A stretch of 64,000 nt of DNA from Candidatus Rifleibacteriota bacterium (GTDB taxonomy: Bacteria; Muiribacteriota; Ozemobacteria; Ozemobacterales; Ozemobacteraceae), in assembly GCA_905236675.1 (NCBI GenBank), contig CAJOND010000002.1:1-64000 (forward strand), read 5' to 3'. Position numbers and translations under genes: made by a program. Below are positions 47,383-57,235 of this stretch, piece after piece (position 1 is the first letter of the stretch; each line of letters opens with the position of its first letter). The notes beneath the pieces are model-generated. The model worked only from the letters and a program-made list of their open reading frames with translations. It did no database searches and had not been told where the DNA came from.

Positions 47383-48099
47383 CTAATCATATTTATATAT
47401 TTTAATATTTTTATTTTCTATTATAACAGACTGTTCTGAATTAAACCCAATCCTTTTCTTGTCTTTATCTTCTGATTTTTTAACAAACTCAGACTGCCTA
47501 TTATACTTAATCTCTCCAACCTTCTCTTTTTTAGAAAAACTATTTTGCATTGAATCAGATTCAGTATTTCCCGATTGCTCATCATCATTTCTAAAGTATT
47601 CATCATCCACTATATTCCCCAGTCCTTCATGAAAATCATCTCTTTTTTCTTCAGTATCTTTTCGAGTTTTTTCCTGTTCTTTTGCTTTTTCCATCTTTTC
47701 TTGTTCAATGTCGTCATTATATGAGTCCGCAAAACTCAATATAAAAGGGAATAAAATAAAAGTTAAAATTAAACTTCCAAAAAAAATATAAACAATATTA
47801 ATATAATTAAAGTTAATCTTAAAAGACTTAAGAGATATTGAAGTAATAAAGGAATTTATAAATAAATAAGCAATACAAAAATTTTTACTATTTTCCCTGT
47901 CAAGTCGGAAAAAGTCTATTATAAAATTCCATAGTGGCAAGAATACCCATTTAATAATCGCAAAAAAATTAAAGAATAACAATATTATAAAAAAAGCAGC
48001 TGAACGATCCCATTGTGAATGTGTTCGCCAAAAAGTAAATAGATTATAAGTAATAAAAGATAATATTATAGTAAAAACAAAACGTGTAAATGATTTCAT
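47383..48099 (-). CDS. Membrane protein with EQSGNTES tail
   Basis: 238 residues, not recognised. Four hydrophobic segments (about 5-130) precede a charged coiled stretch rich in Glu and Lys. The tail contains DDEQSGNTESDS and ends in a segment (EFVKKSEDKDKKRIGFN) like that of the next protein. It is first in the minus-strand run 48099-44419. With its neighbour it forms a pair of membrane proteins sharing tails but not membrane parts. Confidence 0.7.
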   Translation of the reverse strand: MKSFTRFVFTIILSFITYNLFTFWRTHSQWDRSAAFFIILLFFNFFAIIKWVFLPLWNFIIDFFRLDRENSKNFCIAYLFINSFITSISLKSFKINFNYINIVYIFFGSLILTFILFPFILSFADSYNDDIEQEKMEKAKEQEKTRKDTEEKRDDFHEGLGNIVDDEYFRNDDEQSGNTESDSMQNSFSKKEKVGEIKYNRQSEFVKKSEDKDKKRIGFNSEQSVIIENKNIKIYKYD

Positions 48100-48384
48100 A
48101 ATATTTTAAGTTGTTTTTGTTTTTTGAATTTTAATCTTTGACTTTATTCTATAGATATATACTTAAAAATTCAATATTCAAAAAAGAATAATCATAATGG
48201 CATTAACATTGTTGCGAAAAATCTAAAGCAAATTTATAATTAAGATACATACAACTTTGATTGGTGATTAATTACTAAACAATGTATTGCCTCGTCAGCC
48301 TTATAGCTGGCTCGAAGTAACATCTACTGCAAACAAAGCAGGTTAGTAATTATAAGCTTAAGAAACTAATAAAAAAGGGCAACA
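48100..48384. other. 285-bp divergent intergenic region
   Basis: Separates the minus-strand four-gene run from the giant lipoprotein gene. It contains the folded element at 48269-48352; otherwise AT-rich sequence without an ORF. Confidence 0.6.
48269..48352 (+). ncRNA. Candidate structured leader (three-way junction) of the giant lipoprotein
   Basis: TAATTACTAA and TTAGTAATTA close an 84-nt element. Inside lie GTCAGC-CTTATA-GCTGGC (48294-48311) and CTGC-AAACAAA-GCAG (48327-48341), giving a possible three-way junction. It ends 32 bases before the 48385 ATG. I could not match it to a known riboswitch class. Confidence 0.35.
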
Positions 48385-51300
48385 ATGAAAAATTCGCGAC
48401 GAATTATTATTATAATATTATTATTCCTAGCATTCTTGGAAACAAGTTTCACAGGCTGTGGTGGTGGAGGTTCAAATAGTTTTGAAACCCAAAATTCAAC
48501 TGCGCAGAAATACAAATATACTTCTGCTAAATCTCTTAAGGATGGAAGTTTCTCGTTAAGATCAACTTCTAGCAATATTAATATAAAAGCCGAAGAGAAC
48601 ACTCTTTCTGATAATGCTGATATAACTCTTATTGAAAGACAACCTACAGCAAATGAAAGCAAGCAGTTTGGCGGTCTTAGCACGAATGTTTACCGACTTG
48701 TTGCCGTCACTCAAAATCAATCAGGATTATTAAGTTCCAAACTGAACATTGAACAGGCCAAAAAGCCTATGCAGATAAAAATAATCCAGAAGTTTCCAGA
48801 AAACATTTCTAACTTTTATTTGGGAATGAGGAGTTCTAACGAAGCAGACTGGCAATATTCTAAGCTTCATCAGGATGGTTATGCCTCTTATAGCAATTCC
48901 TATCCTTCCAATACCCTAAGTTCAGCAAGAGCCGTTGCTGTAGCCTCTATTAGCTATACATTCACAATCAATACCACTACTTTTGGTGATGAAATAGCTG
49001 TTTTCGGCGAACCTGTGGCTAGTTCTACTCTTAATTCTATAAATGGCGTTAAAAGTATGAATTTTACCACAGATTTACCCTATCTTGATTTAAAATTTGA
49101 CTCAGAAGGTAAATACGTCTATAACACAGATTTAATAATTAATACCTGTATAGAAGCAGAAAGACTAGGCTCTTTATTTTCTGACGCCAATGTTCAAACT
49201 GTTCTCACTTTCCTTACCAATTCTGGAACAACAATAGAAAGCCTTAGAGTTGTTGGTAATTCTACAGCTTATGCAACACAAGATGTATCTGGAGAAGGTG
49301 GTGGAGCTGGTGATCAATACACTCATACTATATATTTCAAAGACTACCCTACTCCTTCAAAAAGCGGTCGTCTAGCAACTTATTCTTTCACTCTTAAAAC
49401 CAGAAATGTACCATTAGATGAATTTCCAGCAACTTTCACAATAAAGACAATTTTAATCGACAATACTTTACCAATCGCTTATGCAAGCGAATGTACTCTT
49501 GAAAGAGAAGATGTACTTTCATATTTCGAATCTCTTTCTCCCACAACCGGAAGTGGTGCTGTAGATATAGGCACCAATCTAGTTATGAAATACATCGCCC
49601 ACGACATTGCTTCTCTTACTGTTAGATATACATACTCTGGCTTGGAAAACAGCATTATAATGCCAGGCACTTTCTCGTTAGATGAAGAAAACCATTTGAT
49701 AACCTTTGCTCCAGATCAGCCTTGGCCAACAACCCAAACTATTATAGCTTCTGCTACAGCTTCCTGTTGTAGCGAACATGGTGCCAACGGGATAAAAACT
49801 ACTTCTTTCAAATTCTTAACTGGTGAATTAGGCAGCGGTTCTGTTGTTATAGGCTCAACTACTTATGATCCTGTTACCGTTGAAATGATTGAGCCTAACC
49901 CAACTACAGAAGTACCTGTTGACTCACAAATAGTATTGCAGTTTTCCGATACCATTGAATGGCTTGATTCATACAAGCCCCTGCTTAGCTTGAGTTCTGG
50001 AACACTTTCAGTTTCTATTGGAACTACTACTTTTGACGCTACAGAAAAAACTCTGACTTTTGCTGCTGAAAAAGGACTTTGTTACAATTCTAGTTACACA
50101 TTACAGTTAGATGCTTTTACAGATAGCGTTAATCATAAAATTGTATCATTAGCAAGTTTCAGCTTTTCAACCGGTGACGGTATTCATGGACAAGCAACTA
50201 TTGTAGCTTCTGACGGAAGTATAATCGATGATAAATTTGTTACTAATCCTATTTTTGTAATAGACTTTGGCAAAGACATCACACAAAGCGACTATATCAA
50301 CGAAAATAGAATCAATCAAGCTTTTAACGCAATTAAAATTTATCAGAACGATTCATTGTTAAACAGCAGTAAAGTTGCTAAAAATTGGATAGAACCTTAC
50401 CGTTATGTCCAATTAACATTTACTTCGCCTCTAGAAGCCAGTTCAACTTATAAAATAGTTATGGGAAAAGGTGTATTAGACTTTGAAAACCTTGAAATAG
50501 ACCCATTTGAACCATATATTTTCACTACTATGTCAGATGTAACTGCTGAATTTGCTGTTCCTGCTTCCCCAATAGATGTTGCTATTGATACAGATTTGGT
50601 TGTTCAGTTCTCTGGCGAAGTTGAATGGGTTGCAAGCTATAGCAAGAGTTTCAATCTATTTATAGGTAAAGAAGAAATTCCTATTGCAAGCTATGTATAC
50701 GATGATACAAACTATACGCTTACAATGACTCCAAAAGAAACTCTATGCTATAATTCAAGCTATACCTTGTTAATAGCTCCAGGGTTGCAAAATCCAACAA
50801 CTAAACAGAAAATTGACAGTAATGCATTCTATTTTGAAACCTGCGATGGAGACCATTATAACGCCTCTATTTCAATAGCAACAGATAGTTTGCACGATGA
50901 TAAAGCTATTATAAAGCCAACTTTAATAATTGATTATGGTGAAAGAGTCCAGAACTACAATGTTGCTAGAGCAGCAGTCAGAATAAAGAAAAATGGCGTT
51001 GAAATAGCCTTTACTCCATTGATTGAATGGTTAGATGGCTATAGCAAAGTTGCTTTGACTTACACTCTTGAGCCAAGTACTACTTATACTGTTACTTTAG
51101 ATGAAGGTGTTAAAACCTTCAAAGGCAATCTAATTGACCCATTTGCGGAATTTACGTTTACAACTGTCGATGATATTATCGCAACAGTGACAACACCAGA
51201 ATCTGCTGCTGGTGTAGCTACCAGTTCAAAGATTATATTTACATTTACAGATGATATTGCCTGGTCGCCAACTACTGAAAACATTCAATTATTTAGTTTC

Positions 51301-54156
51301 TATAGAGGGTTTACAAACGTAACATCAACCATTAAAAGCTTCGATTATGCAACCGCAGCAAAACAATTGACTTTAACTCCTAGTTCAATGTTTTATAATG
51401 CTTCTTACACAATCAAACTAGACGAAGGCTTAGTTAATAGCTTAACTGGCCAAAAAGTAAGCTCTGCAACCTTCTATTTTGAAACTGCCGATGGGGAACA
51501 CGCTGTAGCTTCCGCCTCATTAACTGCTTCTTCACAAATGGACGACAAAGCTATTTTAACACCAACTATAACGGTTGATTTCTCAAAACCTGTTATGAAT
51601 TTCAGCCTTGCCAACGACAATTTAAAACTTTATAAAGGCGATACGCTCGTCAGTGGCTACACTCGTAAATGGTCTAACGACAAGTCTAAAGTTGACCTGG
51701 TGTTTGCTAATCCGTTAAATCCTGGAACCCAATACACTTTGAAGATGATTAACGGCACTCAAGATTATGAAGGTATTGTCATAGACCCATTTGCAGACCT
51801 TGTTTTCACAACTATAGACAACATTACCGCAAGTTTAACAACTCCTGCCGAATTAACAGATGTTGCAACATCTACTAAACTTGTAATAACTTTCACTAAC
51901 TCTATTTCCTGGAATGAAGCAGAAGATGCAAATAAAGTTCCATTAAAGCTTAACGGACAAGATGTAGCAATAAAGAAATACCTTTATTCTGACACAGACA
52001 AAACTTTGACTTTAACACCAAAATACCCGTTGATTCATAACGCAACTTATTCTCTAAGAATAAATGAATGGCTTAAAAACTCTACTACAGGACAAAAGGT
52101 AACTACAACAACATTTACTTTTGTCACTGCAGATGGTGCTCACAATCAAGCTTCTATATCATTTGCAGAAGGTTCTGTTATAGAATCAAAAGTAATATTA
52201 GAACCAACTATTCTCATTGATTTTAAGAGTGATTTGCTAAATTCTGATGTTATAAAAGGACAGGAAGCAATTAAAGTCTTTAAAGGCAGTACTGAAGTAA
52301 AAACTCTCTATAAAACCTGGGATAGAGAATATTCTAAGCTTAAATTAACTTTCTCAGAAATTCTTGAATCAAATCAAACCTACAAAGTTACAATGGATGA
52401 GGGAATTAGATCTGTAAATGGGGCTTTCATAGATCCTTTTGCTGATTTTGAGTTTACCACTCAGGAAGAAATTGATTTTACTCTGACTACACCAGCAGAT
52501 ACTACAAATGTATCAACTTCAACAAAAATCATATTCACTTTTTCCAGCCCAGTAGATTGGGTTGCTACTTATTCGAACAAGTTTAAGTTCCAGATTGGTG
52601 ACACGGTGCTAGGAATTGATAGCTTCCAATACAACGATACAAATCGAACTCTTACAATGACTCCAACTGAAAAGCTCTTATACGATACTACTTATACTAT
52701 TGCAGTAAGAGCTGGAATCAAGAATAATACAACTCAGCAAATGACAACTAAGAAAAATTTTGAATTTACCACAATGGATGGACAACATTCTTCTGCTACA
52801 TTGAAAGTTTCAGAAGAGGACAAAGTCGATGATATGTACATTGTTACACCAACCTTTGTTGTAGATTTTGGAAAGACAGTAAAGGATAAAGATGCTGCTG
52901 AAAACTCTGTTGAATTATATAAAGGGAATGAAGAAATTACAACTCTTACAAAAAATTGGCTTACAGCAAAGCGCCAGCTTCAAATTACCTGTGATTCTAT
53001 GCTTCAGTCAAACACAGAATATGTTATTTCCATGAAATCAGGCGTGAGAGACAGCGAAAATATTGTTATTGAACCTTTTGAAAATTTTACTTTCACAACA
53101 ACTCCTAATGGAACGGGCTCAGAAAAAGATCCATATTTGATTTATACTGCTTCCCAGCTTGATAATATTCGCAAAAACATGAATTCTTATTACAAGCTTA
53201 AAAAAGATATAAACATCGCTACTTCTTCTTATAAGTCAGATAATAACCCCAATGATTATGGATGGCTTCCTATAGGCAAGGCCACATCTAGATTTAAGGG
53301 CGGTCTTGACGGTGATGGTCATACAATCAGTGGTTTGAGCATCAATAGACCTACTACAGATTCTGTTGGACTTTTTGGTCAAATAGACAGTGCAAAAATA
53401 AAGAATATTTATCTTGTCGATGGTATTGTAATCGGTGAAGATTCTTGCGGTGGTCTTATTGGTTACGCCTATAACAGCGAAATAACAAATTGCTGCAACG
53501 AAAGTGTCAAGGTTAAAGGAACTTCTCACGTAGGAGGCATAAGTGGCGAAATATATTCTGTTGCTGCAAGCAAACTTAGAAATAAAGCAACTGTTACAGG
53601 GACTGGAAACAGAATAGGCGGAATCGTAGGATGGAACAACATTTATTCTAGCATTAATGCCTGTTTTAACGAAGGGTCTATTACTGGGAGCACAGACCAT
53701 GTTGGCGGTATCGCTGGTTATAATAATGCAATCATAAACAACTCTGCTAATAATGCAACTATTACTGGTTATCAGTATATTGGCGGAATAGTAGGTAGCA
53801 ATAATGCTTCTGGTAAGGTTAATAGATGTATTGCGGTTGGAAATATGATTTGTAACAATTTTTCTCCTGTTAATATTGGTGGTATTGGCGGTTATAATGA
53901 TTCTGGTGCAAGTATTTTAAATTCAATTATAAACAATAATACATATATAAATGGAATCGCCTGTAGTGACAATTCTCAGGTAGTCTTCAATTATAGTGAA
54001 GGTACAAACAAAAACTGCAACTATTACTTTGGTTCAATAACAGATTTAAATACTGCTCTTGGTGACCGAACTAAGTGGACAGATAACGACTACTGGAGTA
54101 GCCAAATCTGGAATATAAGTGCTGAAGGCATACCCACGCTCGTAGACTTGCCTTGA
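48385..54156 (+). CDS. Giant surface lipoprotein with Ig-like (Big_5/SbsA) repeats and GLUG repeats
   Basis: 1923 residues. A lipoprotein signal ends in FTGC (Cys near residue 25), followed by a Gly run. From about residue 500 to 1570 there are five tandem units of about 200 residues. Each pairs an SbsA/Big_5-like half (V.TSTKI.FTF...W) with a half ending in IDPFA.FTFTT. The last 340 residues carry GLUG-type repeats (DGDGHTISGL, GGISG, GGIVGWN, GGIAGYN). This is a typical surface adhesin or cell-wall-like stalk layout. It is monocistronic. The ligand is unknown. Confidence 0.85.
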   Translation: MKNSRRIIIIILLFLAFLETSFTGCGGGGSNSFETQNSTAQKYKYTSAKSLKDGSFSLRSTSSNINIKAEENTLSDNADITLIERQPTANESKQFGGLSTNVYRLVAVTQNQSGLLSSKLNIEQAKKPMQIKIIQKFPENISNFYLGMRSSNEADWQYSKLHQDGYASYSNSYPSNTLSSARAVAVASISYTFTINTTTFGDEIAVFGEPVASSTLNSINGVKSMNFTTDLPYLDLKFDSEGKYVYNTDLIINTCIEAERLGSLFSDANVQTVLTFLTNSGTTIESLRVVGNSTAYATQDVSGEGGGAGDQYTHTIYFKDYPTPSKSGRLATYSFTLKTRNVPLDEFPATFTIKTILIDNTLPIAYASECTLEREDVLSYFESLSPTTGSGAVDIGTNLVMKYIAHDIASLTVRYTYSGLENSIIMPGTFSLDEENHLITFAPDQPWPTTQTIIASATASCCSEHGANGIKTTSFKFLTGELGSGSVVIGSTTYDPVTVEMIEPNPTTEVPVDSQIVLQFSDTIEWLDSYKPLLSLSSGTLSVSIGTTTFDATEKTLTFAAEKGLCYNSSYTLQLDAFTDSVNHKIVSLASFSFSTGDGIHGQATIVASDGSIIDDKFVTNPIFVIDFGKDITQSDYINENRINQAFNAIKIYQNDSLLNSSKVAKNWIEPYRYVQLTFTSPLEASSTYKIVMGKGVLDFENLEIDPFEPYIFTTMSDVTAEFAVPASPIDVAIDTDLVVQFSGEVEWVASYSKSFNLFIGKEEIPIASYVYDDTNYTLTMTPKETLCYNSSYTLLIAPGLQNPTTKQKIDSNAFYFETCDGDHYNASISIATDSLHDDKAIIKPTLIIDYGERVQNYNVARAAVRIKKNGVEIAFTPLIEWLDGYSKVALTYTLEPSTTYTVTLDEGVKTFKGNLIDPFAEFTFTTVDDIIATVTTPESAAGVATSSKIIFTFTDDIAWSPTTENIQLFSFYRGFTNVTSTIKSFDYATAAKQLTLTPSSMFYNASYTIKLDEGLVNSLTGQKVSSATFYFETADGEHAVASASLTASSQMDDKAILTPTITVDFSKPVMNFSLANDNLKLYKGDTLVSGYTRKWSNDKSKVDLVFANPLNPGTQYTLKMINGTQDYEGIVIDPFADLVFTTIDNITASLTTPAELTDVATSTKLVITFTNSISWNEAEDANKVPLKLNGQDVAIKKYLYSDTDKTLTLTPKYPLIHNATYSLRINEWLKNSTTGQKVTTTTFTFVTADGAHNQASISFAEGSVIESKVILEPTILIDFKSDLLNSDVIKGQEAIKVFKGSTEVKTLYKTWDREYSKLKLTFSEILESNQTYKVTMDEGIRSVNGAFIDPFADFEFTTQEEIDFTLTTPADTTNVSTSTKIIFTFSSPVDWVATYSNKFKFQIGDTVLGIDSFQYNDTNRTLTMTPTEKLLYDTTYTIAVRAGIKNNTTQQMTTKKNFEFTTMDGQHSSATLKVSEEDKVDDMYIVTPTFVVDFGKTVKDKDAAENSVELYKGNEEITTLTKNWLTAKRQLQITCDSMLQSNTEYVISMKSGVRDSENIVIEPFENFTFTTTPNGTGSEKDPYLIYTASQLDNIRKNMNSYYKLKKDINIATSSYKSDNNPNDYGWLPIGKATSRFKGGLDGDGHTISGLSINRPTTDSVGLFGQIDSAKIKNIYLVDGIVIGEDSCGGLIGYAYNSEITNCCNESVKVKGTSHVGGISGEIYSVAASKLRNKATVTGTGNRIGGIVGWNNIYSSINACFNEGSITGSTDHVGGIAGYNNAIINNSANNATITGYQYIGGIVGSNNASGKVNRCIAVGNMICNNFSPVNIGGIGGYNDSGASILNSIINNNTYINGIACSDNSQVVFNYSEGTNKNCNYYFGSITDLNTALGDRTKWTDNDYWSSQIWNISAEGIPTLVDLP

Positions 54157-54184
54157 GGATTGAAGGAAATTTTAGAAGAAGACC

Positions 54185-54217
54185 CCTTTCGGTTCCTTTG
54201 GAACCACTTCCCCCGGC
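54185..54217. repeat. Palindromic element after the giant lipoprotein
   Basis: GGTTCC-TTT-GGAACC (54191-54205) sits in a C-rich context (CCCCTTTC...CTTCCCCC). There is no T-run, so it looks more like a fragment of a dispersed palindromic repeat than a terminator, though it lies between convergent genes. Confidence 0.45.
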
Positions 54218-54230
54218 ATAAAACAATTCC

Positions 54231-55670
54231 CTAACGTCTAAAATTATTCTTTTCTTCTTCTAGTATTGTCTTCAATTCTATTTCTGAAAAATTCATTCTT
54301 TTTGCAACAAAGCGTATTAATTCGAGTTCTTCTTTAGCTATCTTGCCATCAGCAAAGGCTACTCTAATAAGCATTCTCATAACTTGATCATTTTTAGGAA
54401 TATTTGCCATTTTTACTGATCGTAAAAGATTATTCGGCTGATTTTTTGCCAGGTTAACAATCTGTTCTATCTTTGCCTTTTCTAATCCTAAACTTAAACC
54501 ATACTCAACAATATTTCTAAGTTCGTTTTTATGAATATCCTTGTCGATTATCATCATTGCTGAGAGCAAAACAAGCTGGTCAGTAGGACTCATATTATTA
54601 TTGTTATCAAAACCAGTCTCTTGATAACTACTTATATTTTCATGCTGTTCCACATAGGAATTATTCTCGTATGGCTCATTAACATTCTGGATCTGTTGAG
54701 TATAATCAAACTGATTATTATTATTATCTTCTTCTGTTTGTGTATTTTGAATAAATTGATTAGTAGCAAATTGGTTGGTTTCTTCAAGCTGAGCAGCCTT
54801 ATTTCCCATATTTATAGCACCAGGAGCTGGAGCATTAGAGAATTGAGCTTCCTGATTGGCTAAGAAACTGGACAAATCATCTTTTGGCTCTTCTTGTACA
54901 TAGCCTGAAAAAGGTTTTGCTTTTGAAGCAGCATCTTGAACAACTGCATTAGCAATACCAGAAGCAATCTTATAAAAATTCTGAAGTTCAAATAAAGTTG
55001 TTTTTTCACAACCAAATACATATATTTTTTTATCTTTACCATAAAACTGCATTCCATTAGTATTACCTGTATGACCAGTAATAAGATTCCCCAAGTCTTT
55101 CACAGACATATTTCTTTCAGAAGGCAAATGGTTTTTATCCATACTTATAAAGGCACTTTTTACTTTGGGAGTGAAAAATTTCTTTATTTGTGTTTCAAAA
55201 TTACCTTTTAATGTGTAGGAATCAGAAAAACCTTTATCAAGTTTTATTACCTTCTCAGAAAAAAAATTAGTCACAGAATTTAATAATCCTACCCGATTAT
55301 CAGTAATCTCAAATTCAGGGATAATAATATTGTCAAATTTAAAAATAATGAAAGAACTAGTAGAAGTAGATTTTGGCATATCCTTTAATTTTATAACTCT
55401 TTCACATTTACCCCATATAGCTGTCCATTTTTTATCTTTTAATTCTAAGTAATTAAATACTTTACCCTGACCTATTATACCAGGTAATGCAAGTGAACTT
55501 ATAATTTTATCATCCGGTTTGGTAATAAAAACATAATTATGTTTTTCAGCAAAGGATTCCATTTCTTTAATATGCTTTTTTGCATATCTATTTCTAATAA
55601 AATAACCTATTATACCTAAAATTGATGCAATTATATAAAAATAAAACTTAATTTCTTCTTCGTTTTCCAT
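54231..55670 (-). CDS. Membrane protein with TerB-like C-terminal domain, 479 residues
   Basis: One or two N-terminal membrane helices (about 8-25) lead into a globular alpha/beta region (about 35-255) that I cannot name. A Gln/Asn-rich linker (about 285-365) follows, then a helical TerB-like domain (about 370-475; SAMMIIDKDIHKNEL, RVAFADGKIAKEELELI). It resembles the 37872-39992 protein in overall plan: membrane anchor, unknown body, TerB-like end. I chose the ATG at 55670, which has GGGTGA just before it, over a TTG four codons earlier. Confidence 0.7.
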   Translation of the reverse strand: MENEEEIKFYFYIIASILGIIGYFIRNRYAKKHIKEMESFAEKHNYVFITKPDDKIISSLALPGIIGQGKVFNYLELKDKKWTAIWGKCERVIKLKDMPKSTSTSSFIIFKFDNIIIPEFEITDNRVGLLNSVTNFFSEKVIKLDKGFSDSYTLKGNFETQIKKFFTPKVKSAFISMDKNHLPSERNMSVKDLGNLITGHTGNTNGMQFYGKDKKIYVFGCEKTTLFELQNFYKIASGIANAVVQDAASKAKPFSGYVQEEPKDDLSSFLANQEAQFSNAPAPGAINMGNKAAQLEETNQFATNQFIQNTQTEEDNNNNQFDYTQQIQNVNEPYENNSYVEQHENISSYQETGFDNNNNMSPTDQLVLLSAMMIIDKDIHKNELRNIVEYGLSLGLEKAKIEQIVNLAKNQPNNLLRSVKMANIPKNDQVMRMLIRVAFADGKIAKEELELIRFVAKRMNFSEIELKTILEEEKNNFRR

Positions 55671-55682
55671 TAAATCACCCAA

Positions 55683-55961
55683 TCAAATACATTTTACATA
55701 AGGAATTACTTTCTTACACCTTAATTTTAAATAAAATCTGTTATAAACACAATAACATCGTATAGTATTAGTGAAAATAGATAAATAAAAAATAACTTAT
55801 AAATATTTTCCACAGGATAAATAAATAATTCGTTATAAATCTATAATAATGTAATTTTTTATATAAAAATAACAAAATAACTTTTGACATTAGTATATAT
55901 TATCTTTATATAATATTTATTTACGATTAATAAATATTACATTAAGAAGGAGCATTCCTAA
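55683..55961. other. 279-bp divergent intergenic region
   Basis: AT-rich, no ORF. It holds the preT promoter at 55884-55914 and one TTTTCCACA (near 55807), a DnaA-box-like 9-mer that is not repeated. Confidence 0.55.
55884..55914 (+). promoter_or_regulatory. Promoter of preT-preA
   Basis: A perfect TTGACA (55884-55889). TATATA follows at 17 bp and TATAAT at 19 bp. AAGGAG lies before the GTG start. Confidence 0.6.
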
Positions 55962-57224
55962 GTGAGTAATATTCTTAAACAAACTTACAAAGATGTTGAG
56001 GGCTTAGAATACATAAGTCCCAAAATCGCTATGGAAGAGGCATCTCGTTGTTTACTTTGTTACGATGCACCTTGCAGCAAAAGTTGTCCAGCAGGAACAG
56101 ATCCAGCTAAGTTTGTACGTTCAATAAGATTCAGAAACGTAAAAGGTGCTGCAGAAACAATTCGTGAAAACAACCCATTAGGTGGAATCTGCGCTAGAGT
56201 CTGCCCTTATGATACTTTTTGTGAAAAAGCCTGTAGTGCAACTAAAATAGAAAAGCCTATTAGAATTGGTTTGTTACAGCAATTTGCTGTTCAGCAAGAA
56301 AAAGCTTATGGAATGAAAGTTTTACAAGTCTCTTGCGATAAACAAAATAAAAAAATAGCCTGCATTGGTGCTGGTCCAGCTTCTTTAACTGTTGCATCTG
56401 AATTAGCCAGAGCAGGTTATGAAGTTACTATATTTGAAAAAGAAGCAAAGGCCGGAGGTATGCTTACCTTTGGCATAGCAACAGTAAGACTTCCTCAATC
56501 TGTAATAGATTTCGATATTGAACAGATTAAGAATCTAGGCGTAAATTTCGTTTTTAATAAAAAAATACAAAAAGAAGAACTGGAAGACTTTGATGCAGTG
56601 TTTATTGGAACAGGCCTTTGGGGTGAAAACTTGCCTAAGATAGATGGAATTCTCCTTCAAGGTTCGTTTTCTGCGATTAAGTTTTTAAAAGAATTTCGCA
56701 AAGGAAATCCTTATTTCGTAAAAGATAAAAAAGTAGTTGTAATTGGTGGCGGAGATGTAGCTATAGACTGTGCTGTAACTGCCAATATTTATGGAGCAAA
56801 AGATGTAAAGATTATTTATAGAAGATCATTAGAAGAAGCTCCTGGTAATATTAGAGAGTTTGTACATGCATTTGAAAGAGGAATTAGTGTTACAACTAAT
56901 ATGGCACCAGTTGCGTTAAAAGGTGATGGTAAAGTTGAAACAGTTGAATTTGAAGGATTCAAAAATAAATCTGATAAAATGACAGTTTCAGCCAACATAG
57001 TAGTTTTTGCTACTGGTCAAACATCTGAAATAAAAGAAACTGGTCTTGTTCCTGATGATAAATTGAATGAAAAAGGCTTTATAAAGACCAATGATACTAA
57101 TATTACAGGGAAATTCTTTGCTGGTGGTGACATAGTTCATGGAGCCAAAACAGTTGTTGAAGCAGTAAAAGCTGGCAAAATTGCTGCTACAGCTATGAAA
57201 AAATACCTCGAAGGTAAAAACTAA
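55962..57224 (+). CDS. preT: NAD(P)H-oxidising FAD/Fe-S subunit, PreT type
   Basis: Electron-input subunit that passes reducing equivalents to PreA for pyrimidine reduction. It is 420 residues. The N-terminal Fe-S region has two Cys sets (CLLCYDAPCSKSC; CARVCPYDTFCEKAC). FAD-binding IACIGAGPASLTVA and NAD(P)H-binding VVVIGGGDVAIDCA follow. The end GKFFAGGDIVHGAKTVVEAV is typical of GltD-like flavoproteins. The start is GTG with AAGGAG upstream. The gene is 11 bp before preA. GltD-like subunits of other enzymes look similar; the partner decides. Confidence 0.87.
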   Translation: MSNILKQTYKDVEGLEYISPKIAMEEASRCLLCYDAPCSKSCPAGTDPAKFVRSIRFRNVKGAAETIRENNPLGGICARVCPYDTFCEKACSATKIEKPIRIGLLQQFAVQQEKAYGMKVLQVSCDKQNKKIACIGAGPASLTVASELARAGYEVTIFEKEAKAGGMLTFGIATVRLPQSVIDFDIEQIKNLGVNFVFNKKIQKEELEDFDAVFIGTGLWGENLPKIDGILLQGSFSAIKFLKEFRKGNPYFVKDKKVVVIGGGDVAIDCAVTANIYGAKDVKIIYRRSLEEAPGNIREFVHAFERGISVTTNMAPVALKGDGKVETVEFEGFKNKSDKMTVSANIVVFATGQTSEIKETGLVPDDKLNEKGFIKTNDTNITGKFFAGGDIVHGAKTVVEAVKAGKIAATAMKKYLEGKN

Positions 57225-57235
57225 GGAGAGGGAAA

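Noticed and set aside
48269..48352. c-di-GMP-I riboswitch upstream of the giant lipoprotein.
   Set aside because: The conserved GNRA loop/receptor and core strings of that class are not present.
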